Source: Owenia fusiformis (lineage: Eukaryota > Annelida > Polychaeta > Sabellida > Oweniidae). From it: 64,000 nucleotides of DNA. The position numbers were made by a program, and so were the translations under genes. Shown here one piece after another: positions 1 to 10,400 of the stretch. Each line of letters opens with the position of its first letter. The first letter of the stretch is position 1. The notes under the pieces were generated by a model, which was not told the origin of the DNA, ran no database searches, and saw nothing but the letters and a program-made list of their open reading frames with translations. The stretch spans positions 27,901,985 through 27,965,984 of the forward strand of contig CAIIXF020000004.1 of NCBI GenBank assembly GCA_903813345.2, given 5' to 3'.

Positions 1-3000
1 TGGTTATTCCAGCAGGTAGATGTTCTTGAAATTCAGTATGGTTCCACACTTCCACAAACAATTGTTGCTGGCCTAATTCTACCAATGTGGACACAACTTC
101 TACATTTGCTGCGTCAAAATCAGTAAGAGGCTCTATAATTCCCAACTCACACGAATTGATGCTCTTCTGCATCTCCACTTCTATTAAGCGCATTGTGTAA
201 GGTTCAACGGTAATATCCTCTTTCACTCTGCAATCCGTGACTGATTGACTTCCGCTAGCCTCTCCTATATTTGGTAACTCAGTATCATCTTGATTAACTG
301 TGAGTCCTGTTGAACATTGAGCTTGCAACTCTGGTGCAGAACTACAAGTCGTGAAGCTCTCTTCGTCACATTCTGCTGAGTCCCTGTTCAACTCTAATTC
401 TGGGCTACTTGATTTGTTTGAAAACAAATCTTCACTTTGCAAACTTCGTTGATATTGGGATAAATCAGGTTCTACATCTTGGGAATCTGGAGTGTCTTGA
501 ATACCCTGCACGTCACTCGACGATGCCTGGGACGTACTTCCCTGACTCACAGAGGGAGTCTCTGGTATCGCTACACTCGTCGGTGTAACACAGATCAGAC
601 CCGGACAAAATGGTACATCAGGTGCAGGTTCCCATCCATCTTCTTCTCCGGATTTAACTGGATAATAACCAATTGGACTTGATCTTACTCCAACAGGTGT
701 CGACTGTGACACAGGAGTTCCAAGTTTGAGCTCAGTTAAATCATCATCACTGTTGTCACTTTCATCTGTTGGACAAGGTGCTGGAGGCAACTCTGGTTCC
801 TCAGGTTCCTCAAGCTGGATAATCTCGGTATCTGTATCTGCAGATGTCTTCTCTGAAGAAGTAGTGGAAGGCAGCATCTTATCTTCAATCACATTAGCTG
901 CCATAGCCTCAGCAAGTTGACTTGCTGGAAAGGTCAATTCTTTAGCTCCATAATTTATCACAGCACCAGTGATTGTCATGAAATCAGATCCTAAAATTCC
1001 ATCATGATCAATATCTGCCACTACAATGGATGTTTGTGTTTCCTGACCATCTAATTCAATTATTCCATCAATTATTCCACAGACTGCTATAGGGCTGCCA
1101 CTTGCTTGAATGAATACCCTATCTGCAGGATACAATCTGGGTTTCAGTCTGTCTGGTATCTGCATATAACTTCGCTGGCCAATCATAGTTCGGACGGCTC
1201 CAGAATCCACTAAGAACTCTACCTTCGTTCCACACACAGTACCAGTGGCTATAATCTTGCGTATCGTAGTGTCGCTACTATCACTTTTGGATATCTCCAA
1301 GTCTCCATGTGTTAGAAACTTGACAGGATTTGTGGATTCTCCTTTCGAATCTTTGATGATGCCTTTCTTGATGTCATTCTGCTTTTTGTAACAATCAGAC
1401 TGATAATGTCCTAACTTGTCGCAATAATAACATTTGACACCTCTGGACACGGGCCTTTTCTCTCCAGACTCATTGGATTTTTCTTTGTCCTTCAACTCTT
1501 GTATTATTGTCTTAAGATTAGCTGTAGATTCTTTGTGCATCTCTTGCACCACCTTCATAAGATTAGCAGGCATCTCCTGCATCAATTTATTTTGCATTAC
1601 TGTAGAGTCCCTATGCATCTCCTGAAACGTCTTTAAAAATTGCATCATTTCATTTTGAGTCTGTTTCTCTTCTACAGCATTTATTCTTTCATCTCTATGT
1701 CTTGGTTTTAAACCTTTGCGCATCCTTTCAGACTCAAGATAAGACTCTTCTCGTATGGCAATTTCGATGGCTTTGTCCAAAGTGCTGCAATCTCCGCTAT
1801 GATTATGAATAGATCGCCTAATCTCAACATCAGGGATAGCCTGCGCAAAACGTTCCCTAGCCAAACGATCTTGAGCAGCCCGAGGTAACTCAGGATATGC
1901 TAATGATGTCAGCCGTCTGACATCTTGACCAAGAGTCTGTAGTGTTTCCTTGGGTTTACGTGTTCGGCCCACCCACTCTGCTTGGTACACATCTGCTTTA
2001 CCTCCTGGGCCAAACCTTTTATCTAAGGCAGACACCAATTCATCATACGTATAGCCAGGGTCCATCTCATAGATGAGTTGTTGCGCTTGACCCCTAAGGC
2101 TAGTTGCAAGAAACTGTTTCTTCTCTTCATCGCTCCATGAATTTGCACTTACACACATGGCAAAATAAGCTTTGTAGTCAATCCATGGTGTAGTTCCATT
2201 GTATGTGTCAGGTTTTATCTTTGTCTTGCTCTGAGAAGCAGCTCTCTTAGGTATTGTCTCTTCCAATACCTTCCCAACTAATTTAGTCGTCTCTTCATGC
2301 ATCTTTGCAAACTGAGCTATCACAGAAGGCATTGTATCATTCATTGGTACAGCCGTTTCCTGTTCTTGAGGAGTAAAATGTGTCATATTTGCATTAGTCT
2401 GCAGAGCTTCTTCATGTCTGGTTTCAGCCCCATTCTGTAGTTCATCATATGTAGATCGGTATCTATCATTGAAAGGTTGACTTTGAGTCTGTTGGGGCAT
2501 AAATGTTCTTTCACTTGGTACATCCATAAACTTTGTCTCACTGGATCTAAAGTCAGCTTCTGACTTTACAGCTACAACTCTCCTTTTTGTCGGAGGACTC
2601 TTAAATGCAGGTCTCTTTGGCAGTCCTGGAAAATCTTCATCAGAAGCAATTCTCTTCTGGCGTCTGAGTGGCCACTTTGGGGGAGTTACTATTCTGGGTT
2701 GATCAGCAGTTAATTCTGGATTAACTAATGTAGGCCCCCCTACCACTCCTTGCTGTGGATTAAACGTAGAAAGAACTTCTCGAGACTGTAATCTCTGAGG
2801 AGTCGCACTGGACTTAGCCTGTAACATTGTTCTGGTGTCTACACTTGTTCCTAATTTCACTACAGGACTTGAAGGTCTGACGTCACCCTGTAAAACTGGT
2901 TCAGGACGAGAAGTTGAACTTTGCAATACCATCTGTAATGTCTGGCATAAATTGTTCATCTGGTCTTTCATCTGTTTTAAATCTCCAATGTTGTTGACCT

Positions 3001-3655
3001 GGCTTCCCATGTTAGACATGTGTCCTTCCATGTTAGCCACCTGTCCTTCTATATGAGACATGTGTCCCTCCATGTTAGACACCTGTCCTTCCATCATGTT
3101 TATGGTAGTCACATTCTGATTAATGGCATCTTCCATAACATGTATATGTGTTTTCATTTCTCTATCAACTGGTCTTTCCTGCGTGCCCAGTTTAAGTTCT
3201 GCAGGTGTAGTTATCATTGTTGAGGTGCGAGGCATATATCTATCTCCTTTGGGTCTGGCTCCCCATGCTTGACTCTGTGGACTATAAACACCATCATGTA
3301 CTGTGCGTGACCAATAGCCAGTAGTCTGTCCACCCCAGGCTTTCTTAAACTCTGTTTCTATCCCAGTCTTATCACTAGGGTAGATTGCTTCTGCACCACC
3401 AACTGTAGGGTGTCTCTCATCTGGATCTGCCTCACTTGGCAACCTCCATTTTTCCATCGCTGGGAGTTCTGTAGCCATGTGTTCCATAGCCTTTCTTCCT
3501 GTATATTGAAGAGTGTCATCCTTGGCTATGGGATTATCTATCTCACCGTCGGTAGCTAACTTTACAAAGACAGTCTTCTCTACATCTTTAGACTTGTCTG
3601 TATTTGTATCAGAGAGATCACCACTCTCTATCGACTTTGGAGCTTCTGTATCCAT
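1..3655 (-). CDS. Gag-protease polyprotein, partial (3' end off the window)
   Basis: Structural polyprotein and aspartic protease of an LTR retrotransposon. The first ATG is at 3655 and the frame stays open for about 1,218 codons to position 2. Around residues 175-240 there is a run of heptads of the type MSNMEGH/VANMEGQ, a likely coiled coil. Residues about 480-610 (about 2210-1830) resemble the retrotransposon Gag capsid-like domain: WIDYKAYF, then a ..FLATSLRGQAQQLI.. segment. A zinc knuckle CYYCDKLGHYQSDC (C-X2-C-X4-H-X4-C) maps to 1391-1432. The retropepsin active site VDSGA is at about 1196-1210 (residue ~817). A long acidic, Ser/Pro-rich tail follows before the edge. Gag and protease share one frame. 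Small plus-strand ORFs here are shadows of this gene. Confidence 0.85.
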   Translation of the reverse strand, partial: MDTEAPKSIESGDLSDTNTDKSKDVEKTVFVKLATDGEIDNPIAKDDTLQYTGRKAMEHMATELPAMEKWRLPSEADPDERHPTVGGAEAIYPSDKTGIETEFKKAWGGQTTGYWSRTVHDGVYSPQSQAWGARPKGDRYMPRTSTMITTPAELKLGTQERPVDREMKTHIHVMEDAINQNVTTINMMEGQVSNMEGHMSHIEGQVANMEGHMSNMGSQVNNIGDLKQMKDQMNNLCQTLQMVLQSSTSRPEPVLQGDVRPSSPVVKLGTSVDTRTMLQAKSSATPQRLQSREVLSTFNPQQGVVGGPTLVNPELTADQPRIVTPPKWPLRRQKRIASDEDFPGLPKRPAFKSPPTKRRVVAVKSEADFRSSETKFMDVPSERTFMPQQTQSQPFNDRYRSTYDELQNGAETRHEEALQTNANMTHFTPQEQETAVPMNDTMPSVIAQFAKMHEETTKLVGKVLEETIPKRAASQSKTKIKPDTYNGTTPWIDYKAYFAMCVSANSWSDEEKKQFLATSLRGQAQQLIYEMDPGYTYDELVSALDKRFGPGGKADVYQAEWVGRTRKPKETLQTLGQDVRRLTSLAYPELPRAAQDRLARERFAQAIPDVEIRRSIHNHSGDCSTLDKAIEIAIREESYLESERMRKGLKPRHRDERINAVEEKQTQNEMMQFLKTFQEMHRDSTVMQNKLMQEMPANLMKVVQEMHKESTANLKTIIQELKDKEKSNESGEKRPVSRGVKCYYCDKLGHYQSDCYKKQNDIKKGIIKDSKGESTNPVKFLTHGDLEISKSDSSDTTIRKIIATGTVCGTKVEFLVDSGAVRTMIGQRSYMQIPDRLKPRLYPADRVFIQASGSPIAVCGIIDGIIELDGQETQTSIVVADIDHDGILGSDFMTITGAVINYGAKELTFPASQLAEAMAANVIEDKMLPSTTSSEKTSADTDTEIIQLEEPEEPELPPAPCPTDESDNSDDDLTELKLGTPVSQSTPVGVRSSPIGYYPVKSGEEDGWEPAPDVPFCPGLICVTPTSVAIPETPSVSQGSTSQASSSDVQGIQDTPDSQDVEPDLSQYQRSLQSEDLFSNKSSSPELELNRDSAECDEESFTTCSSAPELQAQCSTGLTVNQDDTELPNIGEASGSQSVTDCRVKEDITVEPYTMRLIEVEMQKSINSCELGIIEPLTDFDAANVEVVSTLVELGQQQLFVEVWNHTEFQEHLPAGIT

Positions 3656-3707
3656 CTTTAAAGTGCTATAATGTGCCTCTGGTTCAAATCTTCAGACACA
3701 ATCAATC

Positions 3708-3724
3708 CCAACACCGCTGCCACC
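3708..3724 (-). promoter_or_regulatory. Primer-binding site of the retrotransposon
   Basis: Two bases inside the LTR end, the minus strand reads TGGTGGCAGCGGTG, the expected position and TGG start of a tRNA-primed minus-strand DNA site. The priming tRNA was not identified. Confidence 0.6.
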
Positions 3725-4134
3725 AATGTAACAGTTTGGCCTATTTTTGTGGATATACGTGGTAGCGTGGCTTATAATAGGCCCACTGTTTAGTAAACGG
3801 TGTTTACTTGGTGAGTTACACGGCACACGTTAAATGTGCGATTGTCCCTAAAGAATTAAACAGACATATACAATTAAATATAAATATAAAACAGTATATT
3901 GTGGCGTTTATAAGCCCAAATAAAGATGTACATTAAATGTCAAGTATGAAGGTTAAAATGCTACGATATTATTATCTCTCTCTAAACTCAAAACTCAAAA
4001 GTCCATATAAGCTAATAATTATCACTTATGAAACAATATCCAGAGTCCATATAACTAAAGTTAATGATCACTATATACACTGTTGTATCTCCAATATTAA
4101 AAGTCCATATATGTTGTAACCCTTGTAAGTCTTG

Positions 4135-5235
4135 TATTGTACTTGTAACTTGAACCTGAAATAGTAATCTCCTGGATCCTCCTCTATGTATTGTAGTATG
4201 ATTCAAATTTGATGATGTGAAATCATCTAAGTCAAACTATTGCTCCGTAAACGTAAATCTCCTGGATCCTCTTCACTGTATTGTAGTATAATTCAGCTTT
4301 GATAATGTGAAATCATCAAGTCAACTATCAGTTGTGTAAACTCCTAAGTCCTGGATCCTCCTCAATGTGTTGTAGTATAATTCAACTTTGATTATGTGAA
4401 ATAATCTAAGTCAAACTATCGGCTCTGTAAATGGTTATCTCCTGGATCCTCTTCACTGTGTTGTATTATAATTCAACTTTGATTATGTGAAATAATCTAA
4501 GTCAAACTATCAGTTGTGTAAACTCCTAAGTCCTGGATCCTCCTCATGTGTTGTAGTATAATTCAACTTTGATTATGTGAAATAATCTAAGTCAAACTAT
4601 CGGCTCTGTAAATGGTTATCTCCTGGATCCTCCTCTCTGTGTTGTATTATAATTCAACTTTGATTATATGAAATAATCCAAGTCAAACTATCAGCTCTGT
4701 GAACGGCTATCACCTGGATCCTCCTCAATGTAGATGTATATTCTAACTTCAATGACACAAGATCATCAAAGTCAAAATATCTCGCTGGATAATCTGCTAA
4801 GTCCTATAACGTCTCTCTATAGATGTATCTTCCTAACTTTAATGATGCGAAATCACCAAAGTCAAAATATCTCACTTGATAATCTGGTAAGTCCTGGAAC
4901 GTCCTCTCTGTAGATGTATATTCTAACTTCAATGACCAAAAAATCATCAAAGTCAAAATATCTCGTTGAATAATCTGCTAAATCCTGGAACCTCTTCAAT
5001 GTAGATGTATATTCTAACTTCAATGACACAAAATCATCAAAGTCAAAATATCTCGTTGAATAAACTGCTAAGTCCTGGAACCTCTCCTCTGTAGATGTAT
5101 ATTCTAACTTCAATGACCCAAAATCATCAAAGTCAAAATATCTCGTTGAATAAACTGCTAAGTCCCAGAACCTCTTCTCTGTAGATGTATAAGTCAAACT
5201 ATCACAATCTTCAAACTACCAAGTCCAGAACGTCT
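4135..5235 (-). repeat. Tandem repeats of about 90 bp within the LTR
   Basis: Roughly twelve imperfect units of about 85-90 bp. The first half has units containing 'tcctggatcctcct' and 'gtgaaataatctaagtc'; the second half has units containing 'gatgtatattctaactt' and 'caaagtcaaaatatctc'. Each unit ends near an 'aagtc' or 'aagtcc' motif. The 111-codon minus ORF here (EYTSTEERF repeats) only reflects unit lengths that keep frame. Confidence 0.85.
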
Positions 5236-6103
5236 AATACACGGCATCAACTGCTAAGTCCATGTAGCCTGCTTTCTTCACAATTAAATAATAAGGCTAC
5301 CTACAAATATAGCATGCACACAACGACATATGCAAAAATATAACATGTGAAAATATTTGACCTCTAAAATGACTAAGTTCATTTAATGTTAAGTGATACT
5401 GATATTAAAATATTCTAAGTTCAATATTTCTCTTTCCAAAAAACAACAAAGTCCAAAATAATGTTTCCACCAAATATTGACTAAGTTAATTTCATGCTAA
5501 GTTATACTGATGTTAAAATATTCTAAGTTAAATATTTCTTTCTCCAAAAATAACAAAGTCCAAAATAATGTTTCACCAAATACTGACTAAGTCCAATAAT
5601 GTTATAAATCGTCTAAGTTCCTTGATGATCAAAATAGCTTGTTTTTCAAACACAAGTTATGTCAGCATTTCCTCTCAGTCTATGAAGGCTGGACAATACG
5701 TCTAATGCTTTGCGCTGGGGATAGCTTCACCCTGTTGAAGTTCTGTCCAGTCTTGAAGATCTCCCTTACTTCCAGTGCGATAAATAAACTAAGTTTCACA
5801 CACTTAGTTGCATCAAAGTGTTTTCCAAAAATCCAAGTTCCAAAATAAACTAAGTTTCTCACACTTAGTTTCTTCAATCTGCCCTTGTATACTGCAAACG
5901 TATAGCTTGGCTCATCAGATGTATTCTACTAAGGTACAGCTTCTATCTTCATGTGTATACTGCAAACGTATAGCCTCAACATCACAAAATCAACTAAGTT
6001 CTATAAAACTTAGAAGATTTTAGCTGTTTCCCGAAATTCCGCTCTGGAGGTCCTTCCTCGACAACATCTGGCATCGCACTCACGAGCCTTCAACAGCGAG
6101 ATA

Positions 6104-6126
6104 CTTATATAGGCCCGATGACGTCA
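6104..6126 (-). promoter_or_regulatory. LTR core promoter: CRE plus TATA box
   Basis: On the minus strand a perfect TGACGTCA (6119-6126) lies 7 bp upstream of TATATAAG (6104-6111). The same pair with the same spacing is kept in the second LTR (20582-20604) although the flanks have diverged. A start site about 25-30 bp downstream, near 6075, is inferred. Confidence 0.65.
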
Positions 6127-6546
6127 TCGATTTTCGAACAAGATTTCAACTGTGAATTACAGCTTATTTACGCCATATTTCGCTTCAATATTGATCATAC
6201 AGCAAGATTATAATTAGGACTCAAGAAATATAACAGTAATTAATCACTATCTAGTCTAATTTTACTTCGATTCCATCGAATCAAAAGCAGGAAGTAAAAT
6301 AATAAAGCTGTCATGTTAGACTACCGATCAACTACAAATTAGACTGCCAGATAAGACTGCCCGATCAACATAAACAAAATCGTGATCAAATAAATAAAAC
6401 ATGTGAACTATTTCACCTCTGTAAGTACAACCTAAATCTTAATAATCTCAATGGGAAATTACTTTCCAAGTGTAATAATTACCTAATGTACAAAAATACA
6501 GCACTTTATCAAAAATCAAAAATTTTACATTTAAAATTCCGTTACA

Positions 6547-7306
6547 ATAATAACAATTTTAAACTTTTTCTGAATATTTTGTTTAAATACGTTTCCTTCA
6601 TTTTGCCATTTCTTGAATTCGATTGAGGTGGCGACTTTTTGTCAGCAACTGAAGGTACTTCAATCCTGTCCTATCTCTAAACAATAGCCTTATAGAAGGA
6701 TCGTTGGTGCTCTCCCTTTCCATTGGTAATGTGGTTTTACATATTTTATATTTTCTAGAATACACTGGAATCACTGTCGACCCTTGAGGAAGAATGTAAT
6801 GTTGAACTCGGCTATCCAAGAGAAGAAACACCAGGTACATTCCCTTTCAACATAAAGCAACATAGTCAGACTTCAGACTTTAACGCGTAGATCCTGAGGC
6901 CCGGGTATACAGTCATTAATAAAAAATCAGTCTTATCTCTTATTCAATGTAAGTAATATGGCCTCAGCGTAGATCATTGAAGGATTTGGGCTACCAAACC
7001 TGAATACAAAGCACTGTTGTGTCAATTTGTCTATCGATATCAATACTCGTTCGCTATGCTCATTTGAGCTAATGTCGGTGCAAGTTATTTTCATAAAATT
7101 ATATCATTCAATTTACATGACGGGATTCATATCAAACATTAATAGGTTTTGATATGGTATCCAATGAAACCTTCTCGCTAACAGGGGGGGGGGGGAGTTT
7201 GCATTTTGCCCATTTCTGTGGGATGATATGTGGTGTCCTGTTGTCAGGGAGTAAGTTCAAATCTTTAACGATGGTTGCTCTTTATTTTCACGATTCGCTG
7301 ACTCAG
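6547..7306. other. Flank between LTR and first recognised exon; no clear gene
   Basis: An 80-codon minus-strand open frame (6598-6840, hydrophobic start MYLVFLLLDSRV) has no recognised domain and no convincing splice context. A run of 12 G is near 7186-7197. No signal-peptide exon for the downstream gene was found here. Confidence 0.3.
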
Positions 7307-7435
7307 ATGATGAACCCGATAGGATGTTAACAATTATAGAAGGTTTAAAGAACGCCATTGATCGCATGACAAACTGCACATGCGCAAGAAAGGAGAACGG
7401 TCACCATGGCTATACTGTTCGATCGCATTATGAAG
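7307..7435 (+). CDS. Secreted-protein gene, exon a (43 codons)
   Basis: The acceptor is gctgactcag and the donor GAAG/gtaatt. Phase 1 in and out. It encodes DEPDRMLTIIEGLKNAIDRM, then TNCTCARKENG and TVRSHYE. It is the first exon visible; its own upstream partner is not found. Confidence 0.6.
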
Positions 7436-10400
7436 GTAATTCAAAATTGCATGAGTAATAAAAGATAACACTCAATTAATCAAAAAATATATATAAAAAA
7501 TTTCGGATACCTTGCAAGGAACAAGATGCTTCAACAATATTTCTCATATGACTAACAACGATACAGCCATCTTTACCCCATGCAAGATATTGACATCTTT
7601 TATCCTAAAAAGTCACACATGCAATATACATGATATAAGATTTACTTGTGACATCACTGGTTTATAAACATCAACAACATAACAACATATGCATTGTTGC
7701 TATGAGTATCTATGCTCATTCTACAAATATAAGCTGTGATGTCATATCAATGGACCCTTGTTGCCATGCGTATATATGTATTTTGTACAATATTTTTATG
7801 ACATCATAACAATTGAAAGATGAAGTTCCATTAATTTGAAGCTATTTTCACTCAGTTTTATCATAAAAAGGTAAAATATCGCATAATAGAAGAGTCATAT
7901 GAGAAAAACTTTCTTTTACTCGTACCTTTGCAAAATCGTCCATTCTTGACAGTACTAGTATTATCAAAGCTCATCATGAATGGACGATGTATGTTGACTC
8001 ATACAAGAACCTCTATATCTTTCAACGAATATTTCATTCAGGTGAATGCCCGTGAATCTTCCAGGAAGCCTCGAAGGCTTGTAGAATATCATCTAGTGAA
8101 AGTACCACAAGAAACAAAATATCTGGTTTGTTCAAGGACTTGTTTTATCATACTTTTTAAATTTTATCCCATATAAATATTCCATTTTGACATTATCAGC
8201 ATTTGACTATCCTGTGATTTTCGTGGATGATGCTGTGCGCTGGAAGCTATTTTGGTGGTTCAAGTCGAATTCAACATGGCCTGCACTGGTCAGCGATGTC
8301 TTACAAGGTAAATATACAAGGTGTACTTAAAGTCTCTTTAAAGTTTACATCTGCGTTGTATTGTAATGTTAAAGATACTTTATTAATACCATTTATATTA
8401 AATATATTAAGTAAAAAAAAAAAGTGAACTATATCTCATAATATGCAAAACCAAATTGTGGAAAGACCGTGTGCCCTAGGGTGGTCCAAAATATGGCGAA
8501 AAACCAACTTTGTTTCAGATCATCTTCCTCATTTCACTTACTGTTGTCCATGACCTAAAACACCTGCACACCAAATTTTAAGACCCAAATCACATGGGAA
8601 ATTTACCCACGCTTCGACTGAAAATTCGGTTATTTCATGATTTTTTGATATTTTCGATAAATTGTCATCTCCCTTTTCCTGGTATAATATGTTTCTATTT
8701 TTTCATAATAAACATTTTTGTAGGACTCTTTATTACTTCATAATACTAGGAACCCATACACCAAATGTTGAGACCCAAATCCCATGGGAAATTTACCCAT
8801 GCTTCGACTGAAAAATTCCGTTATTTCATGATTTTTGCTATTTTCGATAAATTGCCATCTCCATTTTCCTGGTATAAAATGGTAGATGTCTTTTCATAAT
8901 AAATATATCATACCATACATCAAATTTTGAGACCCAAATCCCATGGGAAATTTACCCACGCTTCGACTGAAAAATTGGGTTATTTCATATACAATACAAT
9001 ACATCTCTATTTTCCTGGTATTATATGTTTCTATTTTTATAATAAATATTTTGGGAGGACTCTTTATTACTTCATAATACGAGGAACCCATACCCCAAAT
9101 ATGCACCAAATTTTGAAACCCTGGCCCCCATGAGAAATTAATTCATGCTTCAACCAAAAATTTGTGATTTTCTGCGAATTTTCTCCTATTTTCAATAGAT
9201 CAACATTAATCTTATATTTAGTTTTTAAACATTTTAGGAGGACATTAATACGTTCTTAATACTAGGAACCCATACATTTAATATGTACCAAATGTTTAGA
9301 CCTGAACCCCATGGGAAATTCACGTTTGCTTTGATCATATACTTTTGATTTTTGTCGTTTAGAGCACCATATCATTGTTGTGTGATGTGCAATTTGTAAT
9401 AAATTGTATTACACGTTGTCTTAATTATCCTGTTTGGCCTTACATACGTTACATCGTGAAAGATGGTTATATAGCACTTTAAGGTAATTCCTTATTTTCA
9501 GTTTTAATGGCTTCCTAATTGGAGCCCCGTGTTTTTTCAGGAACACATAACTCATTCCATTCAGATGCACAAACAGTGTATAAACATAGCACATAGTACA
9601 TTATAGAAAAAATACTAACCATCAACTAATAATCTAAATACATATTTGAACTCAGTGTAAAATTGAAAGAGCTGACCAAGTATGGAATGAGTTCCAGAAA
9701 TAACATTGGACTCCACTTAAAATTTCTGAACATACAGAATTACCTTAAGTGTTTCTCATTGCTCTTCCTATCTTCTACATTGTGTACTTTCAGGGCATGG
9801 ACATTTTCAGAGAAATGACAAAGCTCAGTGGAAGCTCGAATCCCTTGAAGATTTGGTACAGGCTTACTGGTTACAACAGAGACCATGCCATTGATACATT
9901 GATCAATCAAAAATCATTTCTCCAAAGAAAATCAGATTTGATATTTGACCTTACCCTGCAAAGATGTGAGAAAGAATATGACATCTCACACAAATCCAAA
10001 CAAAGTCCTGTGATGTATCCCTACTGAAACCAACAAACCAAATCTTCAAGGCATTTGAGTTGCTGTCGAGTCATCACTTCTTATATTAACCACAGTATAT
10101 AAATGTACAAGTAAAAGATCCTAAATTTTCCCCAAACTACTGAATTTGTCGCCTTTCAATAAGACTTAAAGTTTTGATATTTAGGTGTTTCTTTGGATTA
10201 AGAAGGAATTACCATAATGTTTATTAACATATTATGCCCCTAAAACAGACATCATAAGCTATCATAAGCACCAGTTTTCAGTAAAAGCATGGGTAACGTT
10301 CTCATTGGATTTGGGTCTCAAAATTTGGTGGATATTTGGTGTATGGGTTTTTAGTATTATGAAGTAATAAAGAGTCCTCAAAAATGTTTATTTTAAAAAC

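Larger units (their letters stand above)
1..6546 (-). mobile_element. Ty3-like LTR retrotransposon, 5' portion (continues off the left edge)
   Basis: Reading on the minus strand, the order is LTR (6546 to 3727), primer-binding site, then one uninterrupted Gag-protease frame to the window edge. The LTR ends form the inverted repeat TGTAAC/GTTACA. Reverse transcriptase, integrase and the 3' LTR would lie beyond position 1, so integrity cannot be judged. The open frame of more than 1,200 codons suggests a fairly young insertion. Assignment to Ty3 rather than BEL rests on the Gag domain and the single CCHC knuckle followed by a DSGA protease; the RT that would settle it is outside the window. Confidence 0.85.
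3727..6546 (-). repeat. 5' LTR, about 2,820 bp, repeat-filled
   Basis: The plus strand starts TGTAACAG and ends CCGTTACA. The outer end aligns with a second copy that ends at 21019 in GTTACA, which supports the boundary. On the minus strand it contains about 440 bp of U3, a TATA box, then about 2.3 kb that would be transcribed (R/U5 leader) and is packed with tandem repeats carrying a frequent 'aagtc' motif. This is long for a Ty3-type LTR. Small ORFs inside it are repeat artefacts. Confidence 0.75.

Noticed and set aside
479-3223. Plus-strand ORFs over the first 3.7 kb
   Set aside because: They are antisense shadows of the uninterrupted minus-strand Gag-protease frame.
4862-5197. 111-codon ORF with EYTSTEERFQDLAVYSTRYF repeats
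   Set aside because: It lies in the LTR tandem array and merely reflects unit lengths compatible with one frame.
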